Below the pieces are notes generated by a model that was not told where the DNA came from, ran no database searches, and saw nothing but the letters and a program-made list of their open reading frames with translations. DNA of 36,807 nt from Prochlorococcus sp. AG-363-N20 (lineage in GTDB: Bacteria > Cyanobacteriota > Cyanobacteriia > PCC-6307 > Cyanobiaceae). The stretch's first letter is position 1, and each line of letters begins with the position of its first letter. This document shows, piece by piece, positions 18,862 to 26,588 of the stretch. The stretch is taken from positions 1-36,807 of the forward strand of contig QCFX01000017.1 in the NCBI GenBank assembly GCA_003280105.1, written 5' to 3'. A program made the position numbers and the translations under genes.

Positions 18862-19017
18862 TCAATCAGCTGCTCCACCATTATTTGCTGTACCGGTGAC
18901 ACCATTTCCGGCACCCTCACCTCTTCCATCATTTCGAAGTTTACGCTTCTTGAATTTTCTCGCGTAAGCGCGATTGCGCTCTTGCTTCTCTTTTTTTAGG
19001 TTTCTGCGTTTTGCCAT
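18862..19017 (-). CDS. Small basic protein, 51 residues, unknown function
   Basis: An ORF from ATG at 19015-19017 to TGA at 18862-18864. The first 30 residues are strongly basic (MAKRRNLKKEKQERNRAYAR, then KFKKRKLRN). The last 20 are Gly-, Asn- and Ala-rich and uncharged (GEGAGNGVTGTANNGG). It looks like a nucleic-acid- or ribosome-binding peptide, but I know no characterised relative. Two things support it as a real gene: it lies 35 bp after devA on the same strand, and a strong terminator begins 12 bases after its stop. A basic head with a glycine-rich tail could also be a disordered linker-like protein; function is open. Confidence 0.7.
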   Translation of the reverse strand: MAKRRNLKKEKQERNRAYARKFKKRKLRNDGRGEGAGNGVTGTANNGGAAD

Positions 19018-19052
19018 GTAATCATCATAACAACTCAAGGTATGAAGAAGGC

Positions 19053-19778
19053 TTATGTCGTTGAGTTTAGCAACCTTCCATCTTCCATTTGTAGTACTCG
19101 ATCAGCGACATCGAGAATCCGCGGGTCGTGAGTAACCATCAATACTGCGCATGAGTTTTTCAAAGCCAATTTCTTTAATAGATCAACCACTTCTCTACCT
19201 GTGACACTATCAAGGGCTGAGGTTGGCTCGTCCGCAAGCAATAATTTCGGTCGAGCTGCAAGTGCTCTAGCGATAGCAACTCTTTGCTTTTGCCCCCCAG
19301 AAAGATCATGAGGAAGCTTGACCATATGATCTTCAAGTCCTACAACTCTTAGCCATTCACGAGATTGATCTCTGCGAGAGCGATATGAAAGCCCTTTTAT
19401 TAAATCTGCGCCCATTTGAACATTCTGTTCAGATGTAAGACATTGCAAAAGATTATGCCCTTGAAAAATCATTCCAATTTGGCGTCTCAATTTTTGACGA
19501 GTTCTCCTAGAGGAATCTCTTAATTGATGGCCAAAAACAGAAATGCTCCCTTCTTCTACCTTCCTAAGTGCTCCGATAAGAGTAAGTAAAGTAGTTTTTC
19601 CACAACCTGAAGGGCCTGTCAGCAGAACCACTTCCCCGGTTGAAATCTTCATAGAAATATTATCAAGAACTTTCCTGCGAGTTGAAGCTTTACCAAACCA
19701 ATGAGAAAGTTGATCTATCTCAACAGCCAGTTTAGATTCATCTTTATAAGTCTTGTTTTTCATAACAGAAAAACTCAT
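19053..19778 (-). CDS. devA: DevA-family ABC transporter ATP-binding protein
   Basis: A 241-residue ATPase with Walker A GPSGCGKTT, Q-loop IFQGHNLL, signature LSGGQKQRVAIARALA, Walker B LLLADEPTSALD and switch His in MVTHDPRI. The pattern groups it with the DevA/MacB/LolD class that powers mechanotransmission-type exporters. With DevC and DevB it would form a DevBCA complex; in heterocystous cyanobacteria this exports envelope glycolipids through a TolC-like channel. Unicellular marine strains do not make heterocysts, so the substrate here is unknown. The gene starts 10 bp after devC. Confidence 0.92.
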   Translation of the reverse strand: MSFSVMKNKTYKDESKLAVEIDQLSHWFGKASTRRKVLDNISMKISTGEVVLLTGPSGCGKTTLLTLIGALRKVEEGSISVFGHQLRDSSRRTRQKLRRQIGMIFQGHNLLQCLTSEQNVQMGADLIKGLSYRSRRDQSREWLRVVGLEDHMVKLPHDLSGGQKQRVAIARALAARPKLLLADEPTSALDSVTGREVVDLLKKLALKNSCAVLMVTHDPRILDVADRVLQMEDGRLLNSTT

Positions 19779-19788
19779 CTAATTGGCA

Positions 19789-20961
19789 TTAAAAGATCTC
19801 TGCGGGATCAGCATCTACTAAACGCCGCATAGCCAGCAAAGCTGACCCCATACACATAAATAAAATCAAAATAAAAACAAGAACTGCTCTTTGAGGGTCC
19901 ATAGCAATCGGCAATTTAGTTGAAGTTCTAACCAATGCATAAAGGCCACTTCCAGTTATATAAGCGGGTACATACCCCATGACTGCGAGGAGGATTCCTT
20001 CACGAGCAACAACCCCGAGAAGAGTCTTAAGGCGGTAACCCATTGCCATCAAGGTCGCATATTCAGGGAGATGATCACTTACATCGCTATAGAGAATTTG
20101 GTAAACAATAACGCTCCCAACAACAAAACCCATCGCCGCGCCAAGCGTAAAGATAAATCCAATTGATGTACTAGTTTTCCAATAGTTTTTCTCAAAATCT
20201 ATAAAGCCTTGCCGTGTTAGAACCATCACATCATTAGGAAGGCTAGCCCTTAGAGATTTTGCAACAAGAGAAGAATCCGATCCATTCTTTAGTCTCACAA
20301 GACCTATCTCAATACTGCCAACCGGGGTGGATGGTAAAAGTTGAAGAAACGTCTCACGACTTGTAATCAAATTTCCGTCAGCCCCAAAAGATGGGCCAAG
20401 ACTGACCAAGCCAGCCACACGAACTCTTTTCCCTGCGACTTCCGTCTCTATCGTTCTCCCCTCGCGAAACCATTCAGGTATTGGACCAAACTCATCTCTA
20501 GATAACTCATCAAATAGAACCCTGCCACGCATCGTGAGTGCCTTAGCTTTTTTTGAAAAGTCAGGATCTTTCAAAAGAGGATCATTTGGCTCAAATCCAA
20601 GAGCAAGTATTGATCTTGTCGAAAGGGTTTCTGGATTTCTCCATAAAAGGAAGTTCCAATTAACCGCAGTAATTCCCTCAACATCTTTATGTGCCATTGT
20701 CTGAATAAGTCTTCTGCGCGGGAATCCACTCATACCTATAGAGCTCATCGAACGGGGACTCATTAAGACCAGATCTGTGTCAAATAATTTGTGAACAGTC
20801 ACACTTGCATCAAATAAGCCATCTCTAAAACCCAATTGCATAAACATCAAAATTCCTGCAAAACAAATTCCCGCAAGAGCAACCAACAAGCGCAAAGGTT
20901 TTCTGGTTAGCAATAACCATGCAAGTGGAATTCTTCTTTCCCTCCAAAAGCTACTTTTCAC
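19789..20961 (-). CDS. devC: DevC-family ABC transporter permease
   Basis: A 390-residue permease with one membrane segment near residues 20-45, a large periplasmic domain (about 50-260) and three C-terminal membrane segments (about 270-295, 320-345, 358-380): the FtsX/MacB topology. The N-terminal part RIPLAWLLLTRKPLRLLVAL and LGFRDGLFDASV are characteristic of DevC. The start is GTG at 20959-20961, whose GTGA overlaps the devB stop. It pairs with the DevA ATPase and the DevB adaptor. Confidence 0.92.
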   Translation of the reverse strand: MKSSFWRERRIPLAWLLLTRKPLRLLVALAGICFAGILMFMQLGFRDGLFDASVTVHKLFDTDLVLMSPRSMSSIGMSGFPRRRLIQTMAHKDVEGITAVNWNFLLWRNPETLSTRSILALGFEPNDPLLKDPDFSKKAKALTMRGRVLFDELSRDEFGPIPEWFREGRTIETEVAGKRVRVAGLVSLGPSFGADGNLITSRETFLQLLPSTPVGSIEIGLVRLKNGSDSSLVAKSLRASLPNDVMVLTRQGFIDFEKNYWKTSTSIGFIFTLGAAMGFVVGSVIVYQILYSDVSDHLPEYATLMAMGYRLKTLLGVVAREGILLAVMGYVPAYITGSGLYALVRTSTKLPIAMDPQRAVLVFILILFMCMGSALLAMRRLVDADPAEIF

Positions 20962-21914
20962 GTTGCTTGGAATCTTGCAATTACTTTCATTCCAGTTAAA
21001 TGTTTTACAAGTGCGGCTGAAGTTGATTCAAGAATTACACGAACTTCAATCACCCTTGCATCAGAATCACCAGTAGGGTCTGTAGATAAGACTTTACGTT
21101 GTCTAACTTGGGGACTAATTCGACTTACTCGGCCAAGAAGTGTTCCTTGAAACCCTCCATTTTCACTTGTCAGGGAAACTCTTTGCCCTAGTTTTATTCT
21201 TCCAATATCTGATTCATAGACTTCAATTAAGGCCTCCATAGAGTGGGTTGCACCAACCTCCATAACTCCTTCTATAGATGGCCTTTCACCCACACGAGAC
21301 ATAATTCGAAGTACAACTCCATCAATTGGGGCTTTTAATTCACTATCTGCTATATCTGCTTGTAAACCTTTTAAACTTGCAAAAGCTTGCTCTTGCTCTC
21401 CCTCAAGTTTCACTAATTCATCTTCTTTTTCTTCTAAAAGTACAATTGCTGCAGCACCTTCAAGTGCAACTTTTTTGTAGCGCTCCACCTCTCTTTCTTG
21501 CATCCTGATCTTTATATCTAAAGTCTTTATTCGAGCTCGTATTCCATCCAAATCAGCAAGCAACTTTGGCCGATTATCAAATATCGCAAGAACCTGTCCT
21601 CTCCTTACAATCTCACCTTCAGATACCAACAGTTCAGAAATTCTAGGGGTGCCGCCAAACCCACTTACTGGAGCAGCAAGTTTTCGGACTTCCCCTGAAG
21701 GGGTTAACTGGCCTAAAGCCGCAACACCTTCGACTGGTCTTACCTCAGGCAGTAAGGATTGAGGATCTGATGAGTTTGATGTTTTATCTACTCCAAAAAG
21801 AAAGAAAAGAAATAAGAACCCAATACCTGGGACTAATAGCAATAATAATTTCTTATTTTTCAAGGTATTGATGGACTGTCGAAAAGAAGACTCTCTATAT
21901 ACCTGTCCGCCCAT
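20958..21914 (-). CDS. devB: DevB-family membrane fusion protein (HlyD-like)
   Basis: A 318-residue adaptor. It has one N-terminal membrane segment (KKLLLLLVPGIGFLFLFFLF), then a lipoyl/biotinyl-like half motif (GGTPRISELLVSEGEIVRRG), a coiled-coil hairpin rich in Leu/Glu/Lys (about 130-200), the second half motif (LKAPIDGVVLRI), and a beta-barrel domain (ALIEVYESDIGRIKLGQRVS). DevB bridges the DevCA pump to an outer-membrane TolC-like channel. The frame is open up to 21995, but the ATG at 21912-21914 is preferred because earlier sequence is polar and lies inside pcyA. With this start it overlaps the pcyA 3' end by 55 bp in another frame. Confidence 0.9.
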   Translation of the reverse strand: MGGQVYRESSFRQSINTLKNKKLLLLLVPGIGFLFLFFLFGVDKTSNSSDPQSLLPEVRPVEGVAALGQLTPSGEVRKLAAPVSGFGGTPRISELLVSEGEIVRRGQVLAIFDNRPKLLADLDGIRARIKTLDIKIRMQEREVERYKKVALEGAAAIVLLEEKEDELVKLEGEQEQAFASLKGLQADIADSELKAPIDGVVLRIMSRVGERPSIEGVMEVGATHSMEALIEVYESDIGRIKLGQRVSLTSENGGFQGTLLGRVSRISPQVRQRKVLSTDPTGDSDARVIEVRVILESTSAALVKHLTGMKVIARFQAT

Positions 21915-22600
21915 TGGGGAGTGAATGCCTTCGCCAAGACATTCCGTGTTTTGTCGTTGCGTTTCTGTTGAAGGCAATAGCGATCTTGATAGCAATACCT
22001 TCTAATGGTAGAGGGGTCTGTGGGAGTGTCAGGTTTAATTGATTTAGAAGAAGTTATAAGTATTGTCAAATAATCATCAACAAGTTGTAGAAACTGTTGT
22101 TCCTCCTCTTGGCCATCAGGTCGTATGAAATGAACAAAAGGTGAAAAGATATTTCCCCAAGCTGGTAATTCTCTTACTTGTTTAAAAGACGGAACAGATA
22201 CCTTTTTCAACATGTTCTTGATGTTACTTGGCAAGTCTTTTCCTACTGGCGAGAGATCCATAATTGCAGCTGATATCCCTGATGGACCAGCGACAACATC
22301 AACTCCGAATATCGGCAATTCAAATGTAGGTTCTGGGAAAAATACACAATGAAAAACCTGCAAGTTAGATCCCATGATAGCTATCTCTAAATGAAGCTTT
22401 CTAAATCCTCTTGCTAAAAATATTTCATTATGTATGTAGAAATCATCTCCATCTAATTTAGAAAGAATATCCTCAAATTCAGGATCTATATCCAAAGAGC
22501 AGAGCTCCAACAATTCCGAGCGACGATGTCTAACCAAATCAGCGATGGACGCCAAAAAGGGATGAAGAGGATCTTCGCTATTGGGAGAAGAATGCAACAC
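21860..22600 (-). CDS. pcyA: Phycocyanobilin:ferredoxin oxidoreductase
   Basis: A 246-residue ferredoxin-dependent bilin reductase. The residues known for PcyA are in place: Glu72 in KLHLEIA (Glu76 of Synechocystis PcyA), His84 in FHCVFFPEP (His88) and Asp101 in LPIFGVDVV (Asp105), followed by GISAAIMDLSPV. It reduces biliverdin IX-alpha to phycocyanobilin in two 2-electron steps. Prochlorococcus lacks phycobilisomes but keeps bilin reductases, perhaps for residual phycoerythrin or for signalling. The start is GTG at 22598-22600. Only about 40 bp separate it from the divergent M16 gene, so the two promoters must overlap. Confidence 0.95.
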   Translation of the reverse strand: MLHSSPNSEDPLHPFLASIADLVRHRRSELLELCSLDIDPEFEDILSKLDGDDFYIHNEIFLARGFRKLHLEIAIMGSNLQVFHCVFFPEPTFELPIFGVDVVAGPSGISAAIMDLSPVGKDLPSNIKNMLKKVSVPSFKQVRELPAWGNIFSPFVHFIRPDGQEEEQQFLQLVDDYLTILITSSKSIKPDTPTDPSTIRRYCYQDRYCLQQKRNDKTRNVLAKAFTPQWADRYIESLLFDSPSIP

Positions 22601-22640
22601 AACAGCAAAAAGGTTCAGAATGTGACTTTGAAAGGTTCCT

Positions 22641-23903
22641 CTGACTATCTCTATTCAACAACCCAAGCTTGATTATTGGGCCCTTAAAAACGGTACCCGA
22701 TGCGTAATGGCAGCAATGCCTGAAGCCCCTCTCACTTGTCTTGATCTTTGGTTTAGGGCAGGCAGTTCCAATGAAAGGCTTGGAGAGGAAGGGATGGCTC
22801 ACTTTCTAGAACACATGGTTTTCAAAGGAAGTAACAATTCCAAGGCTGGTTCATTTGATCGAGAGATTGAAGAACTAGGGGGCAGCAGTAATGCCGCTAC
22901 TGGTTTTGATGACGTCCATTTCCACGTTTTAGTTCCCCCCAAAGTAGTCCCACAAGCACTTGAGCTATTGCTAGACCTTGTACTCAAGCCAGCATTGCGA
23001 GCAGATGAATACGAAATGGAGCGAGAAGTTGTATTAGAAGAAATCGCTCAACATGAAGACCAACCAGATGAACAAGTATTCCAAAATCTTTTAGAAACTT
23101 GCTGGAAAGATCACACATACGGAAAACCAATCCTTGGACTAAGAGAAAGCCTAAAAGCAAGTAAACCAAGTCAAATGAAAGAGTTTCACAAACGGTTATA
23201 TACAGGTAGAAATTGTTGTTTGGCAATAGCAGGGGTTATTCCAGTGGATATTAAATCTTTAATAGAAGAAGGACTCCTCGCAAGAATTCCAGAAGTACAA
23301 AAAGGAGGTTCTTGTTCAAATAAGAGTCAAGTTCCAACTTTTAAAAATCTACGCAAAGAAATTGAAATCCCAAGACTTGAATCTGCGAGGTTCCTAATGG
23401 CTTGGCCCATACCCGCAGCAAAAGAACAGTTATTAATAATGGGGGCTGATATTGCAACTTCTATTTTTTCTGAAGGTCGTAGGAGTAGACTTGTTCAAAA
23501 ATTAAGAGAAGAGTTACAAATTGTCGAGTCAATAGATATGGACATTACCGTTTTAGAAAATGGTGGTCTAGTCCTACTTGAAGCATGTTGTCCAGAAAAT
23601 AATTTAGAAGTTGTTGAGAAAGAAATTCATAAAACTCTTATTGAAAGTCTTGCTATACCTATAGAAAAGCAAGAAATTGAAAGAGCTTCTCGCTTAATAA
23701 GCAATGGTCTATATTTCAGCTTGGAGGTATCAAGTCAAGTGGCCGGCCTAGCAGGCTCTCAAACACTATGGGGTCGAAAACAACCATTATTAGATATTCT
23801 AAATCATATTAATTATTGGACAGAATCTCAATTGCAAAATAAAATCTTTTCTTTGTTACAACCCGAAAAGAGTTGCACCCTAATTGCCAAACCAAAGAAG
23901 TAA
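22641..23903 (+). CDS. M16-family zinc metallopeptidase, active-type subunit
   Basis: An M16B peptidase-like protein. The inverted zinc motif HFLEH is followed about 76 residues later by the third ligand Glu in EREVVLEEI, so the active site looks complete. A second M16 domain occupies the C-terminal half (LPSREEL-type segment seen as RRSRLVQKLREEL). The first ATG in frame is at 22707, but the codons upstream encode the family's first beta strand (IQQPKLDYWALKNGTRCV, seen in M16 proteins as L-x-N-G-x-x-V). The frame is open back to a TGA at 22629-22631, and the only start-like codons are CTG at 22641 (with AAAGG five bases upstream), ATC and ATT. I chose CTG. It is followed after 4 bp by a second, inactive-type M16 gene. 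Confidence 0.88.
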   Translation: MTISIQQPKLDYWALKNGTRCVMAAMPEAPLTCLDLWFRAGSSNERLGEEGMAHFLEHMVFKGSNNSKAGSFDREIEELGGSSNAATGFDDVHFHVLVPPKVVPQALELLLDLVLKPALRADEYEMEREVVLEEIAQHEDQPDEQVFQNLLETCWKDHTYGKPILGLRESLKASKPSQMKEFHKRLYTGRNCCLAIAGVIPVDIKSLIEEGLLARIPEVQKGGSCSNKSQVPTFKNLRKEIEIPRLESARFLMAWPIPAAKEQLLIMGADIATSIFSEGRRSRLVQKLREELQIVESIDMDITVLENGGLVLLEACCPENNLEVVEKEIHKTLIESLAIPIEKQEIERASRLISNGLYFSLEVSSQVAGLAGSQTLWGRKQPLLDILNHINYWTESQLQNKIFSLLQPEKSCTLIAKPKK

Positions 23904-23907
23904 ATCA

Positions 23908-25164
23908 ATGAATCAATTAAATTTTATTTTATCCCAACATAGAGTACCTGAAATATTAGCTGCTAAGTTTTGGATTAAGGCTGGTAGTAGTGCTGATCCA
24001 ATGGGGCAAAGAGGAGCACATCAACTATTAGGTTCTTTACTTAATAGAGGTTGTGGTCCATATAACAATAAGGAGCTGGCTGATTTAGTTGAAGGATCCG
24101 GAGCAAGCCTTCGTTGTGACATTCATGAAGATGGTCTTTTAATCAGTCTTAAATGTGTAAAGAGTGACGCGCTTACACTTCTACCAATTCTTGGTTGGAT
24201 GGTAATCAACCCACACTTAGAGTCAAAACAAATAGATATTGAGCGTGAATTAAGTCTTCAATCACTTCAAAGACAAAAGGAAAGTCCTTTTCACCTTGCT
24301 TTTGATGGATGGCGGCTTTTAGCCTATGGCGATGGACCTTATGGACACGACCCACTAGGTGTAACAAAAGATTTGCAAAAGCTTTCAAAGCAAGAGCTTT
24401 TGCCTCTAGCAAAAAACCTTTTATATACAAAACAAATTTTATCTATAGCCGGAGATCTTCCTAAAGATCTTCAGAGACGAATCATCGAATCAGAGCCTTT
24501 TAAGGAATTGATGAAAATCCAATACGAAAAAACATTGCCTATTGATAGACCTACTAAAAATGCCAAATCAGAAAAATACTCTTCGAAAGTAAGTCTGCAC
24601 CCACAAGAAACCGAGCAAGTAGTGGTATTAATTGGTCAACCAACTATTCCACATAACCATAAAGACGACCTCGCACTTCGCCTGCTTAGTTGCCACCTGG
24701 GCTCTGGAATGTCGAGTTTTCTATTCCGAAAACTAAGAGAAGAGCACGGAGTGGCCTATGACGTAGGGATACATTATCCAGCCAGGGAAAAGGCTTCACC
24801 ATTTCTACTTCATGCGTCGACAAGTGAAGAGAAAGCCTCTCTTACAATCAAACTACTTAATGATGCTTTGGGAAGTATTACCGAAGCCCCTCTTTCCCCA
24901 GAGGATTTACTGTTAGCTAAAGCAAAGTTTCGAGGTCAAATGGCCCATAGCTTGCAAACAGTATCCCAACATGCTGAAAGAAACGCACAACTGAGTGGAC
25001 TAGGTCTTGAGAATGATTTCGATAAAAAAAGCCTTCTTCAGATGGAATCTCTAACAAGCGTTGACCTTCAAAAAGCTGCAATTACTCACCTCAAGAACCC
25101 TTTACTTAGCCTTTGTGGGCCCGAAGCAACAATTAATAAGCTGAGTCTTAATTGGGAAAATTAA
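23908..25164 (+). CDS. M16-family peptidase-like protein, inactive-type partner
   Basis: A 418-residue M16 fold protein. Where the active partner has HFLEH, this one reads RGAHQLLGSLL, so the zinc ligands and the catalytic Glu are missing. The C-terminal domain has SSFLFRKLREEHGVAYDVG, the Arg/Tyr-containing segment that, in M16B heterodimers, the inactive subunit gives to the active site. The ATG at 23908-23910 is four bases after the stop of the first M16 gene, so the pair is likely co-translated as a heterodimer resembling mitochondrial processing peptidase or the bacterial M16B pairs. The open frame extends to a TTG at 23884, but that would overlap the upstream gene without need. Confidence 0.88.
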   Translation: MNQLNFILSQHRVPEILAAKFWIKAGSSADPMGQRGAHQLLGSLLNRGCGPYNNKELADLVEGSGASLRCDIHEDGLLISLKCVKSDALTLLPILGWMVINPHLESKQIDIERELSLQSLQRQKESPFHLAFDGWRLLAYGDGPYGHDPLGVTKDLQKLSKQELLPLAKNLLYTKQILSIAGDLPKDLQRRIIESEPFKELMKIQYEKTLPIDRPTKNAKSEKYSSKVSLHPQETEQVVVLIGQPTIPHNHKDDLALRLLSCHLGSGMSSFLFRKLREEHGVAYDVGIHYPAREKASPFLLHASTSEEKASLTIKLLNDALGSITEAPLSPEDLLLAKAKFRGQMAHSLQTVSQHAERNAQLSGLGLENDFDKKSLLQMESLTSVDLQKAAITHLKNPLLSLCGPEATINKLSLNWEN

Positions 25165-25198
25165 CTTTTCACTGGTTAGAAATTTCACAAAGAAGGCC

Positions 25199-25423
25199 TT
25201 AATCATCAACAATGACAGCCTTTGCGAGACGATCTACTGGAATTAAAAAAGTCCCACAACGAAATCTCACCATGGCAGTATCAAGCCCTTTCAATCCAAC
25301 AATTGTTCCTACCTCCTCAGGCGAAACCAAATCTGGAGGACGCAGCATTGGCATTGGCTCTGCCGTCTTAAGAAAAGGCAGTGGTGCTTTCAATTGAACC
25401 TTATCCCCGATTGTTAAATCCAT
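25199..25423 (-). CDS. sipA: SipA-like NblS-interacting regulatory factor (DUF3148)
   Basis: A 74-residue beta-rich protein whose central segment KTAEPMPMLRPPDLV is the hallmark of the SipA/DUF3148 family. It continues with EEVGTIVGLKGLDTAMVRFR and ends in FLIPVDRLAKAVIVDD, an SH3-like barrel. In Synechococcus elongatus SipA binds the histidine kinase NblS and modulates its output to RpaB in high-light and nutrient stress. That role here is inferred. It is convergent with the M16 pair (34 bp apart) and divergent from bioY (57 bp). Confidence 0.85.
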   Translation of the reverse strand: MDLTIGDKVQLKAPLPFLKTAEPMPMLRPPDLVSPEEVGTIVGLKGLDTAMVRFRCGTFLIPVDRLAKAVIVDD

Positions 25424-25480
25424 AAAAAACTTTTAAGCAAGGCGGTATTAATGCACTATGGGATCAGTTGAACAACACCT

Positions 25481-26053
25481 GTGAGGGCATTAGCTAATTG
25501 GAGTGGAGCGGTCGCAGGCCTGATGATGATCCTAGTAGGAGCGCTTATTCCATCAGCAATAATCATCCCAGAACTCTCGTATCCCCCCAAAATTATAAGT
25601 TTGCCAAGCACCTGGCAAGTTCCGGCTCTACTACTCAGCGCATTAATTTGTGGTCCAAGAGCTGGAGTTCTATCTGCAGTGGCTTACCTAACCATTGGTT
25701 TATTTTATTTCCCTGTATTTCACAATGGTGGAAGTCTTGAATATCTGGTCAGACCAGAATTCGGCTACTTGGCAGGTTTCATCCCAGCAGCTTGGCTTAC
25801 TGGTCGCCTAGCAAATCAACTAGGAATGAATAATTTCTTGTCTCTAACTTTGTCTGCATTGGCTGGACTATTGATATTGCAATTTTGTGGCATTCTAAAT
25901 CTAATCATTGGTTCTTCGTTGGGGCGGTGGTCAGAGTCACTTCCAGAATTAATTGCTAGCTACTCCTTAGCGCCACTCCCTGCACAGTTAGTACTGTGTC
26001 CAGGAGTTGGGGTTATGTCATTAGCAATGAGACGTCTACTACTTTTTGAATGA
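25481..26053 (+). CDS. bioY: BioY-family biotin transporter (ECF S component)
   Basis: A 190-residue integral membrane protein with about six hydrophobic segments. The BioY family segments are visible: QVPALLLSALICGPRAGVLS and AVAYLTIGLFYFPVFHNGGS, followed by PEFGYLAGFIPAAWLTG. BioY binds biotin with high affinity and can work alone or with an ECF energising module (BioM/BioN). No such ATPase genes are next to it. The start is GTG at 25481. Its stop overlaps the lspA ATG (ATGA), so the two are translationally coupled. No biotin-protein-ligase operator can be recognised in the short upstream gap. Confidence 0.9.
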   Translation: MRALANWSGAVAGLMMILVGALIPSAIIIPELSYPPKIISLPSTWQVPALLLSALICGPRAGVLSAVAYLTIGLFYFPVFHNGGSLEYLVRPEFGYLAGFIPAAWLTGRLANQLGMNNFLSLTLSALAGLLILQFCGILNLIIGSSLGRWSESLPELIASYSLAPLPAQLVLCPGVGVMSLAMRRLLLFE

Positions 26054-26529
26054 AGAAAATTCTCCTAAAACGCCCTTCAATTTTTCTTATTAGCTTCTGC
26101 GTTGTTTTGATCGATCAACTCAGTAAAAATTGGGCAATCGCTATTCTCAGTAACAAGTCTTCCTTACCTTTCATCCCTGGCTTAATTCAATTCCATCTCG
26201 TTAAAAACAATGGAGCTGCATTTAGTTTGCTCTCAGGCGCAACACCTCTTCTTGGATTATTAAGTCTTATCGTCTCAATAGGCCTGATTACCTGGATATA
26301 CCGTGTTAAAAAATTACTTCTTTGGAAAGCATTGGCAGTCTCTTTTTTATTAGGAGGAAGCATTGGCAATGGCATTGATCGCTGGTGTTATGGGTATGTA
26401 AATGACTTTATTGAATTAATCCCAATCAATTTCCCTATTTTCAATGCTGCAGATATAGCAATCAATCTTGCAGTCTTGTGTTTAATTATAGACAATGTGA
26501 CCGTCGTCAATTCCTACAACTCCAACTAA
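26050..26529 (+). CDS. lspA: Lipoprotein signal peptidase (signal peptidase II)
   Basis: A 159-residue membrane protein with four hydrophobic segments and the conserved LspA boxes: VLIDQLSKNWA, VKNNGAAFSLLSG, LGGSIGNGIDRWCYGYVNDF with the first catalytic Asp, and FNAADIAIN with the second. It cleaves the signal peptide of prolipoproteins after lipid attachment to the cysteine, in the inner membrane. The ATG is coupled to the bioY stop by a 4-base overlap. Length is usual for the family. Confidence 0.95.
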   Translation: MKKILLKRPSIFLISFCVVLIDQLSKNWAIAILSNKSSLPFIPGLIQFHLVKNNGAAFSLLSGATPLLGLLSLIVSIGLITWIYRVKKLLLWKALAVSFLLGGSIGNGIDRWCYGYVNDFIELIPINFPIFNAADIAINLAVLCLIIDNVTVVNSYNSN

Positions 26530-26588
26530 ATCACTCAACCTAATAAAGAAATCATGATTGGTCCATTACGGGAAAGGTCATTAACTGG

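Noticed and set aside
19596-19604. Exact TTTTCCACA match inside devA
   Set aside because: It is the antisense of the Walker A coding sequence, so it is explained by the protein.
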